Made by a program: the position numbers and the translations under genes. 15,127 nucleotides of DNA, from contig DQUX01000070.1 of NCBI GenBank assembly GCA_015662065.1, positions 1-15,127 on the forward strand, written 5' to 3'. Source of the DNA: Anaerolineales bacterium. Lineage in GTDB: Bacteria > Chloroflexota > Anaerolineae > B4-G1 > DUEL01. The notes under the pieces were generated by a model. It did no database searches. It was not told the origin of the DNA and saw only the letters and a list, made by a program, of their open reading frames with translations. Numbering within the stretch: the first letter of the stretch is position 1; each line of letters opens with the position of its first letter. This document shows positions 6,277 through 13,151 of this stretch, piece after piece.

Positions 6277-8315
6277 CACAGCCCCCCGAGACGGGCCAAC
6301 TGGTAGACAACCACTCCGGCGACCAGCGAAACGACCAGCAGGAACCCCACGTCGAAGAGCGTCCACCACCACGAGCCGGTCTCCTGCCGGACGACCCCGA
6401 CGGTGGCAACGCAGGGGATGAAAAGCATCTGCACCGTCAGAAAGGCCAGCGCCGCGGAGGGGGGGAAGGTGGCGGCCAGGGTCTCCGCCAATCCGGCCCC
6501 CTCACCGGCGCCGAACAGCACCCCCAGGGTGGCGATGGCGTTCTCCTTGGCAATGAAGCTGGTCAGGAGGGCCACCATCAACCGCCAATCCAGCCCCACC
6601 AGCCGGCCCACCGGCTCTAGCCACCGGCCGATCTGGGCCAGGAAACTGGTATCCACACTCCCGCCGGGCAGGGTGGAGAGGACCCAGACCACCACCGAGA
6701 CCGCCAGGATCAGCGTGCCGGCCTTGCGCACGAAAGCTACGCTCCGCTGCCAGACCAGCAGCCCGATGGTGCGCCAGTTGGGGAGATGGTAGAGGGGTAG
6801 CTCCATAATGAACGCCGCCCTCTGGCCCCGAAATGCGGCCTTGTTGATGACCACCCCAGAGAGGGCCAGCACCGCCAGCGCCAGAAGGACCATCCCCCAG
6901 GAGACCAGGGTGGCGGCGGAGCCGAAGAAAGCCGGGGCCAGGAAGGCGATCACCGCCATCCGGGCCGTGCAGGGGATCAGCGGGGCCAGAAGGATGGTCA
7001 GGAGCCGGGCACGACGGGATTCGATCACCCGGGCCCCCAGCACCGCCGGCACATTGCAGCCGAAGCCCAGGAACAGCGGCAGAAAGGACTTGCCATGCAG
7101 CCCCATTAGGTGCATGAAGCCGTCCATCACGTAGGCCGCCCGAGCCAAGTATCCCGTGTCCTCCAGCATGCCCATCACGGCGAAGAAGACGACCAATATG
7201 GGCAGGAAGGTGAGCATCGCTCCCGCGCCGCCGATGACCCCATCCGCCACCAGGCCTGCCAGCCACTCCGGGCCTCCCGAGAGCCCGGCGCGGGCCAGGT
7301 CCGCCAGCGCGCCCACCACGTAGGTGTCCAACAGGTCCTGCAGGGGCGTGCCCACGGCGTAGGTGAGCCAGAAGACCAGCCCCAGGATGGACGCCAGGAT
7401 CACCAGCCCCCAGAAGGGATGGGTGGCCCAGCGGTCCAGCCGCTCCGTCCGGCTGATCTGGCCGACCCGAGGGCGGGTCACGGCGGCACGGACCATGCGC
7501 CCGATCCACTCGTACCGGCCGCTGGCCACGGCCACCAGCGCATCGTCGTGGGCCCGGAGCACCTCGTGGACCGCCTCCCATTGCTCCGGCGGCATGCCCC
7601 CCTGCATCATCCGGGTGACCTCCCGATCCCCCTCCAGCAGTTTCAGCGCCACCCATTCCTGCGGGTAGGGATCCGGCACGTATCCGGCGATCAGCCCCTC
7701 GATCTCCCCCAGGACCTCCCGGTGGTCGGCCCGGATTTGGGGGAACCTGGGCTCGTAGGAGACCTCCCCGTGGGCCACCCGGTCCACCATCTCCATCAAT
7801 TCCCACGCCCCTATATTCCGGGTAGCCACCATAGGCACCACCGGCACCCCCAGCGCGGCCTCCAGCACCTCCGGCTCGATCCGCATCCCCTCCTGCCGGG
7901 CCACGTCCATCATGTTCAAGGCGACGACCACCGGCGCGGGGAGGGGGAGCAACTCCGCCACCAGGTAGAGGCTCCGCTCCAGAGTGGCCGCGTCCACCAG
8001 CGCCACCACCACGTCTGGCCGCTCCCGGATTATGAACTCCCGGGCGATGACCTCCTCGGCGGAGTTGGCGGTGAGGCTGTAGGTGCCGGGGAGGTCCACC
8101 AATCGGTAGGTGGTCCCGTTGAAGGTGAAGGTGCCCTCCTTCCGCTCAACCGTCTTGCCGGGCCAGTTGCCCACGTGCTGGTTGAGGCCAGTGAGGAGGT
8201 TGAAGAGAGTGGACTTGCCGACGTTGGGCTGCCCGGCCAGCGCCACCAGCACCGTCCGCTCCGCCGTCCGTGGATCGATCGTGGTGGCGTTCTCCACCGA
8301 GTGGCAAGTGCTCAT
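6276..8315 (-). CDS. feoB: Ferrous iron transporter FeoB
   Basis: FeoB is the membrane permease for Fe(II), with an N-terminal cytosolic G domain. The protein is 679 residues. G motifs are clear: G1 GQPNVGKS (28-35), G2 threonine T55 in WPGKTVERKEG, G3 DLPG (74-77), G4 NMMD (134-137) and a G5-like VATRNIG (~163-169). The GDI-like helical region is followed by the membrane part, with GFGCNVPAVLGAR (417-429), PLIPCTARM (445-453), FIAKENAIATLG and the terminal FIPCVATVGVVRQETGSWWW. The start at 8315 overlaps the FeoA stop by four bases (ATGA) and has a GGAGG SD inside feoA. It is slightly shorter than E. coli FeoB, within the family range. The N-terminal ~20 residues before the G domain are not conserved. 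Expression is likely Fur-repressed from the promoter before fur. Confidence 0.97.
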   Translation of the reverse strand: MSTCHSVENATTIDPRTAERTVLVALAGQPNVGKSTLFNLLTGLNQHVGNWPGKTVERKEGTFTFNGTTYRLVDLPGTYSLTANSAEEVIAREFIIRERPDVVVALVDAATLERSLYLVAELLPLPAPVVVALNMMDVARQEGMRIEPEVLEAALGVPVVPMVATRNIGAWELMEMVDRVAHGEVSYEPRFPQIRADHREVLGEIEGLIAGYVPDPYPQEWVALKLLEGDREVTRMMQGGMPPEQWEAVHEVLRAHDDALVAVASGRYEWIGRMVRAAVTRPRVGQISRTERLDRWATHPFWGLVILASILGLVFWLTYAVGTPLQDLLDTYVVGALADLARAGLSGGPEWLAGLVADGVIGGAGAMLTFLPILVVFFAVMGMLEDTGYLARAAYVMDGFMHLMGLHGKSFLPLFLGFGCNVPAVLGARVIESRRARLLTILLAPLIPCTARMAVIAFLAPAFFGSAATLVSWGMVLLALAVLALSGVVINKAAFRGQRAAFIMELPLYHLPNWRTIGLLVWQRSVAFVRKAGTLILAVSVVVWVLSTLPGGSVDTSFLAQIGRWLEPVGRLVGLDWRLMVALLTSFIAKENAIATLGVLFGAGEGAGLAETLAATFPPSAALAFLTVQMLFIPCVATVGVVRQETGSWWWTLFDVGFLLVVSLVAGVVVYQLARLGGL

Positions 8316-8599
8316 CCCGACCTCCTCCGCACGTAGATCTGCCCCGCCTCACCGCGGCCCAGGGCGATGCGGGCGTCCCGCACTCGGGCGATGAGAGGCC
8401 CCCGGCCGAAGTTCTGAATCACGGTGACCTCCGCCCCCGGCGTGAAGCCCAGAGCCGTCATCCGGCCCAACAGCCCCCGGCCGCCAGCCAGTTGGACCAC
8501 CACACCTCGCTCACCCGTACGCAGGGCGCTCAGGGGCACCGTCCCCGGTTGACCTAGGCGGGATGTAAACGGTGGGCGTCCCCTCGAATCCGTTGCCAT
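8312..8599 (-). CDS. feoA: Ferrous iron transport protein FeoA
   Basis: FeoA is a small cytoplasmic SH3-like beta-barrel protein that works with FeoB. This 95-residue copy carries the FeoA signature: PLSALRTGERGVVVQL, GGRGLLGRMTALGFTPGAEVTVIQNFGRGPLIARVRDARIALGRGEAGQIYVR. The basic N-terminal ~20 residues precede the domain. The start at 8599 has AGGAGG five bases upstream (8605-8610), only a few bases after the fur stop. The stop is embedded in the feoB start (ATGA), so the pair is translationally coupled. Confidence 0.95.
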   Translation of the reverse strand: MATDSRGRPPFTSRLGQPGTVPLSALRTGERGVVVQLAGGRGLLGRMTALGFTPGAEVTVIQNFGRGPLIARVRDARIALGRGEAGQIYVRRRSG

Positions 8600-8613
8600 G
8601 CTAGCCTCCTCCT

Positions 8614-9135
8614 TCAGTTTGTTGACCGGGCTCCAGTAGGTTTTGCTTCGGACGCAGATTCACCCAGGTTTTCTCGCTGGAGTAACGTGACACTGCCAAA
8701 CGACCCAGACCCCCGTTGTTGACATTGGGCACAGTAGCCGCTGAGGAAGAGATGCACGTCGGTGACCTGCAGCCCCTCCCGCTCGCTCAGCTCGCGCACC
8801 ACTCCCATCACCTGGGGCGCGTCGAACTCCACCACACACCCGCATTTCAGACAGGTGAAGTGGTAGTGAGGGGTCTCCTGGACTGCCTCAAAGTGGGCGT
8901 GGTCCTCTCCCAGCCGGTGCTCCTCCACCAACCCCACCTCTTTCAGCAGCGTCAGCGTCCGGTATACTGTCGCCAGGCTGATGTTGGGATCGCGGGCCTT
9001 CGCCCGGTCGTGGAGGGTCTCCGCATCCAGGTGCTCCCGGCTCTCCTCCAACACCTCCATCACCAGCCGCCGCTGGCGGGTGAGCCGGTAGCCGCCGGCG
9101 TGGAGAGCTCTGCTCAACCGCTCCTCCCCCGTCAT
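8614..9135 (-). CDS. fur: Fur family ferric uptake regulator
   Basis: The metal-dependent repressor has 173 residues. The N-terminal winged helix (RLTRQRRLVMEVLEES...LDAETLHDRAKARDPNISLATVYRTLTLLKEVGLV, ~17-70) contains the ISLATVYRTL recognition helix. Metal-site residues include H79-x-H81-F-E83, H90-x-H92, and two CxxC pairs, C95-x2-C98 and C135-x2-C138, the structural zinc site. Fur proteins usually stop soon after the second pair; here some 35 extra polar residues (QRGSGSFGS...GARSTN) follow. It is the first gene of the feo operon, under a consensus promoter with a Fur box at the start site, so it should repress itself and feoAB when iron is replete. The operon context favours iron (Fur) over zinc (Zur) or peroxide (PerR). 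The SD in front of ATG 9135 is weak (GAGAGGGG). Confidence 0.92.
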   Translation of the reverse strand: MTGEERLSRALHAGGYRLTRQRRLVMEVLEESREHLDAETLHDRAKARDPNISLATVYRTLTLLKEVGLVEEHRLGEDHAHFEAVQETPHYHFTCLKCGCVVEFDAPQVMGVVRELSEREGLQVTDVHLFLSGYCAQCQQRGSGSFGSVTLLQRENLGESASEAKPTGARSTN

Positions 9136-9149
9136 CCCCTCTCACCTTT

Positions 9150-9164
9150 TGAGAATGGTTCTCA
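9150..9164 (-). promoter_or_regulatory. Fur box over the fur-feo start site
   Basis: TGAGAATGGTTCTCA is a 7-1-7 palindrome with perfect 6-base arms. It fits the TGATAAT-n-ATTATCA core of classical Fur operators at most positions. It begins about six bases downstream of the -10 box, so bound Fur would cover the transcription start. Confidence 0.8.
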
Positions 9165-9170
9165 TTTGCA

Positions 9171-9199
9171 ATTATATCCTAATTCGGGCCGGATGGCAA
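9171..9199 (-). promoter_or_regulatory. Sigma-70 promoter of the fur-feo operon
   Basis: On the minus strand TTGCCA (9199-9194), a 17-base spacer and a perfect TATAAT (9176-9171). The predicted start near 9164 gives a leader of about 30 bases that contains the Fur box. Confidence 0.82.
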
Positions 9200-9308
9200 G
9201 TGACGGATGTCACAGGGGGCTCGAAGCAGAAAGAGGGGTGGGCATCAACCCCAGGTTGGGGCAAAGTTCAGCGAATTCGGCATAGCATGGAAAATGGGGC
9301 GTCTGCCG

Positions 9309-10544
9309 TTATGTAGAATCGGAAGGAGGCTCGTCGAAGATCTCCTCGGCGCGGGCCAGCAGCTCCTTCTTCCGCTCCGGCTCCGTCCCTCTCGCCTCCA
9401 GGTACCGTTCCAGCAATTGACGGGGGGTCATCTCCTCCGGGGCCAGGCCTCCCAGCCGCACCCGCGCCTCCCGCTCCACCTCCCGGCTGATGGAGCCGAC
9501 GAAGGCCGCATCCACCAGGAGCGACCGCACCTCCTGATCCCGCACCAGCGGCTCCTGGTCGGCCCGCATCTGGAGGATCACCCGGACCACCGCCCCTTTC
9601 AGCTCGTGGCCGGCCACCGCCCCCTGCAGCGCTGCCAGCGGGTCGTCGGCCGCCCGCAGGTCGGCCCGCACGGTGACAAAGCGACGGGCGTTGACCTCCA
9701 CGAACTGCCAGGTGGTATCCCCCCGCGCCAGCTCCACCCAACAGAACCCCTTAGGCTCCCTCTCCTCGCCGAAGTCGATCCGCTCCAGACTGCCGGCGTA
9801 GACCACGGGGGGATAGCCGTCGCCGTTGAGGCTCTGGTGCTTGTGGATGTGGCCCAGGGCCACGTAGTCCCAGGCCGGATCGGCCAGAGCGGATTTGAGG
9901 ATCACCGCGTCCCGCCCGATCATCACGCTCCGCTCCGAGCCGTAGGTCGCGCCGGAGATGGTGAGATGGGCCGCCAACACCGCCGGCACGTCCGGGTCCA
10001 ATTGGACCGCCAGCGCCCGGATGTTGTCGGTGACGATGCGCTGGAGTTCCCTGTCCAATTGTTCGATGGAGAGGCCCCGATACTCGTCGTGGGCCAGGAG
10101 CCGCTGGCGGACCGGGTAGGGGATGGTGGCGACCTGCACCAAGCCACGGCGGGTCTCGATGCGGTGCACCTCCTCGACCCGCCCCACGATGACGTTGGGC
10201 ACGCCAAGCGTGCGGAAGATATCCACGCTGGAGGCTTTCTGGACCATCGTGGGTAGGTCGTGGTTGCCAACCAATAGGACGACGGGCACGCCGGCATCGG
10301 CCAGCCGCTTGACCCGCCGGGCGAAGGCCCGCTGGTAGGTGGGGTTGGGGTTGCGGCGTTTATAGGCGTCCCCGGCGAAGACAACTAAGTCCACCTCGCG
10401 TTCCAGGCCGTAGTCAATCAGTTCGTCGAACCGGCGCAGGAAGTCCAGCACCCGCTGATTGACCCCGGTGGCGGGGTCGAGGCGACCATAGTTCTCTACG
10501 CCGATGTGGAGGTCGGCGAAGTGGAGGAGGCGGATCTTTTCCAT
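9309..10544 (-). CDS. Mre11/SbcD-like DNA repair exonuclease
   Basis: The 411-residue calcineurin-like phosphoesterase has all five nuclease motifs: DLHIG (D11, H13), FAGDAYKR (D59), GNHD (N94, H95), AAHLTISG (H193) and GHIHKHQ (H232, H234). YAGSLERIDFGEE, typical of SbcD/Mre11 capping, follows. These are Mn-dependent nucleases that open and resect DNA ends, normally with the ATPase Rad50/SbcC. The C-terminal ~120 residues (from 290) resemble SbcD C-terminal domains in length and include a charged helix. No SbcC/Rad50 gene is adjacent; instead the HerA-like gene lies 31 bases upstream on the same strand. The start at 10544 (MEKIRLLHFADLHIG) fits family N-termini; an ATG six codons earlier (10562) is possible, and neither has a clear SD. 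Confidence 0.93.
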   Translation of the reverse strand: MEKIRLLHFADLHIGVENYGRLDPATGVNQRVLDFLRRFDELIDYGLEREVDLVVFAGDAYKRRNPNPTYQRAFARRVKRLADAGVPVVLLVGNHDLPTMVQKASSVDIFRTLGVPNVIVGRVEEVHRIETRRGLVQVATIPYPVRQRLLAHDEYRGLSIEQLDRELQRIVTDNIRALAVQLDPDVPAVLAAHLTISGATYGSERSVMIGRDAVILKSALADPAWDYVALGHIHKHQSLNGDGYPPVVYAGSLERIDFGEEREPKGFCWVELARGDTTWQFVEVNARRFVTVRADLRAADDPLAALQGAVAGHELKGAVVRVILQMRADQEPLVRDQEVRSLLVDAAFVGSISREVEREARVRLGGLAPEEMTPRQLLERYLEARGTEPERKKELLARAEEIFDEPPSDST

Positions 10545-10575
10545 AATGACATCGGACAGCATCCGGAGGAGAACG

Positions 10576-12261
10576 CTAAATCTCCTCGTCCCCCTCCCCC
10601 CTCAACACCGCCCGGCCCCGGGCCAGCACCGCCTCCGGCCCCTCCTCCCCGCCCACTATCTCGGCGTAGAACTCGGGGGTGCCGTAGGTGCGGGTGCGCA
10701 CCACCACCGGCATCGGCACGGCGTGGCCCATCACCAACGCCTGCTGGCGGGTATCGAGCCGGGCCAGGACCTCCCGGAGCGGCTGGCTCCCGGCAACGCC
10801 GGAGAAGACCGCCCGGATGTCCGCCTCGTCGTCCAGGAGGCAGGTGACCCGGGTGCCGATCTGGCTCATCACCTCCGGATCAATCCCGCTGGGCCGCTGG
10901 TCCACGATCAGCAATGTGACGTTGTACTTGCGCAACTCGCGGGCGATGGTGCCGAAGATGGTGTGCCGGGCGACGGCGGGGTCGAGAAACTTGTGCGCCT
11001 CCTCGATGGTGATGACCAGGGAGCGCGGCTCCTCCCCTCGCCCACCCAGCGCCGCCTCCTTGCGGGCCACGTAATGATCGTGGATGCGGCGGGTGACGTA
11101 GTTGGCGACCAGGATGTAGGCCTCCAGACTGCTGCCGAAACGGCCGAACTCCAGGACCACGTTGACCCCCCGGTCCAGATACTCCAGGATCCGGCCCACC
11201 GGGTCCTCCTCCACGCGCGGCCGGAGGAACCCGAAGCGACGGAACATCCCCAGTTTGCGCTGGATCGCCCCCAGGGTCCCACCGTGGATGGTGCCCCGCT
11301 CCAGCGCCTCGTCCAGGTCCTCCAGCCGGTCTTCCTCGTCCAACAGCCGGGCGACCCAGCCCCGCCCCAGCCGTCGGCGCAGGAAGTAGAGGGCGCCCAC
11401 CTGCACGTCGGAGAGGGCCAGGAGGCCGGCGAGGCTGTCCACGTCCTCCGGCTCGATCTGGTCGTAGCCGATGCGCACCACCGCGTCCACCTTGCTCCCG
11501 CGTCGCCGGGACGACTCCTCGTCCAGGGTAAAGACAGAGACCTGTCCGGTGGAGAAGAGCTGGCGCAGCCCTTTGACCTCCTGCCGGGCCTCGTCCTGGC
11601 TCTTCCAGCCATACTCGTTGTGCATATCGAAGACCAGGTTGACGGCCACCTGCTGGCGGATGATCCCCGCCAGCAGGAGACGGGTGAGGAAGGTCTTTCC
11701 GGTGCCGGTCTTGCCGAAGACCCCCGCCGATCGCTCGACGAACCGGTTCAGGTCCAGCGCCACGTGGACCCCCTCCATCTCCAGCGGATCGCCGATGTAG
11801 AAGTATCCCGGCTCCGTCTCCCGACCGAAGACCAGGGCGACATCTTCCTCGCTGGCCGTGTAGACGGGGGTGAAGTGGGCCGGAATGGTCTTCACCGGCT
11901 TGGGCTCGCCGCTTTCCCCCTCCATCACCAGCATCGGGGCGACGTGGATACGCCCGAAGGTGGAGGTGCCCTCGTGGACCCGAGCGATGAAGGAATCGGA
12001 GACGTCGGGCGGGGTTCTCTCGATGAGGGGGTTGACGGCGTCTAGGGCCACATCGTTGATGATGGAGAAGAACCGCCGACCGGTGCGGCCGTGGACGACG
12101 ACGTACCGCCCCACCGCCAGCCCCTCGACGACGGTCTGAGGGTCCAATTTCACCTCCAGCCCCTTCGAGAGGCTCCCTCCGACGACGATGCCCAGCCGCT
12201 GGGCGGGCGACGGCTCCGGGAGGCGGGGGAACCACCGGTCCAGCTCTTCGGGTTGGGTCAT
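10576..12261 (-). CDS. HerA-like hexameric DNA translocase ATPase
   Basis: This 561-residue protein has an N-terminal HAS-barrel-like region (~20-150) followed by a FtsK/HerA-type ATPase core. Walker A is GKTGTGKT (183-190), preceded by RSAGVFG. FDMHNEYGW follows at ~211-219, typical of HerA. Walker B is SLVITIEEAHKFL (414-426), then RELRKYNVTLLIVDQRPSGID (442-461) and the IGTR arginine (R471). HerA hexamers pump along duplex DNA and in archaea cooperate with the NurA nuclease and Mre11-Rad50 in end resection. Here the gene directly precedes an Mre11-like gene. The start at 12261 is set by AGGAGG six bases upstream (12268-12273). Related bacterial ATPases also occur in defence and transfer systems, but none of those partners is visible here. 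Confidence 0.92.
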   Translation of the reverse strand: MTQPEELDRWFPRLPEPSPAQRLGIVVGGSLSKGLEVKLDPQTVVEGLAVGRYVVVHGRTGRRFFSIINDVALDAVNPLIERTPPDVSDSFIARVHEGTSTFGRIHVAPMLVMEGESGEPKPVKTIPAHFTPVYTASEEDVALVFGRETEPGYFYIGDPLEMEGVHVALDLNRFVERSAGVFGKTGTGKTFLTRLLLAGIIRQQVAVNLVFDMHNEYGWKSQDEARQEVKGLRQLFSTGQVSVFTLDEESSRRRGSKVDAVVRIGYDQIEPEDVDSLAGLLALSDVQVGALYFLRRRLGRGWVARLLDEEDRLEDLDEALERGTIHGGTLGAIQRKLGMFRRFGFLRPRVEEDPVGRILEYLDRGVNVVLEFGRFGSSLEAYILVANYVTRRIHDHYVARKEAALGGRGEEPRSLVITIEEAHKFLDPAVARHTIFGTIARELRKYNVTLLIVDQRPSGIDPEVMSQIGTRVTCLLDDEADIRAVFSGVAGSQPLREVLARLDTRQQALVMGHAVPMPVVVRTRTYGTPEFYAEIVGGEEGPEAVLARGRAVLRGEGDEEI

Positions 12262-12308
12262 AGGCTGCCTCCTGGCCTGGGGTCGGCGTCCAGGCCTTTG
12301 ACTGAGAA

Positions 12309-12324
12309 GCGCGCTCGAGCGCGC
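12309..12324. promoter_or_regulatory. Perfect 16-bp palindrome in the herA leader
   Basis: GCGCGCTCGAGCGCGC is a perfect palindrome in the ~100-base leader between the predicted herA start site and its SD. It could be a repressor operator or an RNA hairpin affecting expression of herA and mre11. There is no protein-binding evidence, and such palindromes can arise by chance in GC-rich DNA. Confidence 0.4.
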
Positions 12325-12366
12325 CAGGTCGGTTCACCGCCTTCGTGTTTGGAGATCCCCTGTGAG

Positions 12367-12395
12367 AGTATAACACAGGCCCCCAGGGGAGGCAA
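12367..12395 (-). promoter_or_regulatory. Sigma-70 promoter of the herA-mre11 pair
   Basis: On the minus strand TTGCCT (12395-12390), a 17-base spacer and TATACT (12372-12367). Four of six -35 and five of six -10 bases match consensus. The predicted leader is about 100 bases and includes the palindrome at 12309-12324. Confidence 0.65.
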
Positions 12396-12430
12396 CCCCT
12401 CTCTTTTCATTTTGCCCCGTTTGATATACA

Positions 12431-12974
12431 ATGACCTCCGTGCAGCAGGATCGTCGATACTGGCTGCGCCTGACGAGAATAGCGTCTGTAGCCCTGATCG
12501 CGGGTGTGGTAGGAACGTTGGCCGGCCTGGGAGTGCGGGCAAGCGGTCTGTACGCCCATTGGCTCACCCACCCCGGGTGCGGCGAGGGAGGAGGCCGCCC
12601 TGGGGTACCGGGAGGCGGACGACCTGATAGAAGCGGCCGACATCGCCAACGATGGGAACGGCCCCTGGTGGGCGGTTCCCTTCTATGAGGCCATCCTCTT
12701 CTTCTTCCGGCGCGAGATCGGGATCGACGCACGGGCCATCAGCCCCATCTCCGTGATCGATCAGATCGCCCCCCGACCGCTCCTGCTCATCTACGGGGAG
12801 CGAGAGGCGGCGGCGACCCATCCCTGGGACCAGTTGGCCCGGGCGGGGGAGCCGAAGGACCCCCGGATCGTCCCCGACTGCGGCCACGGGCAGTACCTGG
12901 AGGTGGCCGCCGAGGAGTGGGAGCGGCGGGTGGTGGCTTTCTTTGAGAATGTGCTGTTATCTGTTGAGCCTTGA
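12431..12974 (+). pseudogene. Decayed alpha/beta-hydrolase gene (internal deletion plus frameshift)
   Basis: The first ~46 codons from ATG 12431 encode a basic N-terminus, one membrane or signal segment (IASVALIAGVVGTLAGLG) and a LYAHWLTHP end, the usual start of an exported alpha/beta hydrolase. After about 12570 this frame becomes meaningless. The frame shifted by one (codons at 12588-12974) then encodes a hydrolase C-terminus: YREADDLIEAADIANDG, PWWAVPFYEAILFFFRREIGID, SVIDQIAPRPLLLIYGERE, and CGHGQYLEVAAEEWERRVVAFFENVL with the catalytic histidine. The middle of the fold, including the G-x-S-x-G nucleophile elbow, is absent, and the acid after LLLIYGE is not in its usual place. An internal deletion that also shifted the frame explains this best. 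A sequencing error alone would not restore the missing middle. Confidence 0.75.
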
Positions 12975-13080
12975 GGGAAACGTGCGGGGCTGGATGGAGG
13001 AACCGGAGACGCAACGGGGAAACGTTACCCAGTGACGCTTTAGGAGGTGCAACCGCGAGACACCACAATGAGCCTTCTTG

Positions 13081-13136
13081 CCCACTTGCAAACTTGCCCA
13101 CTTGCCCACTTGCTTACTTGCAAACTTGCCCACTCG
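13081..13136. repeat. Period-8 degenerate repeat before thiolase-like gene 1
   Basis: Seven octamers in perfect register: cccacttg, caaacttg, cccacttg, cccacttg, cttacttg, caaacttg, cccactcg (consensus CNNACTTG). A weaker eighth unit (ccttcttg) precedes at 13073. The SD AGGAGG of the thiolase-like gene starts two bases after the array. The rest of 12975-13072 shows nothing I recognise. Confidence 0.85.
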
Positions 13137-13137
13137 C

Positions 13138-13143
13138 AGGAGG
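13138..13143 (+). promoter_or_regulatory. Ribosome-binding site that sets the start of thiolase-like gene 1
   Basis: AGGAGG lies eight bases before ATG 13152. It shows that the in-frame GTG at 13047, whose product would begin with repeat-encoded residues, is not the start. Confidence 0.75.
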
Positions 13144-13151
13144 TCCGAACC

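Noticed and set aside
6277..6372. Upstream start for the YibE/F gene
   Set aside because: It would lie inside the feoB 3' end; the TGATG-coupled ATG with the MQKLERWLAV membrane anchor is the natural start.
9232..9257. Hairpin (CCCC-AGGTT-GGGG) as terminator of the mre11-like gene
   Set aside because: The stem is only 4-5 bp and no T-run follows on the minus strand, so it was not annotated.
12402..12430. Forward promoter for the hydrolase remnant (TATACA just before ATG 12431)
   Set aside because: The -10-like site abuts the start codon and no -35 is found at 17-18 bases; the gene is decayed in any case.
13073..13136. Possible CRISPR array from repeated ACTTG units
   Set aside because: Units are 8 bp with no spacers and no cas genes nearby; it is a short-period tandem repeat.
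13047..13151. Upstream GTG start for thiolase-like protein 1
   Set aside because: The added residues would be repeat-encoded, and the ATG at 13152 has a strong SD and matches the family N-terminus.
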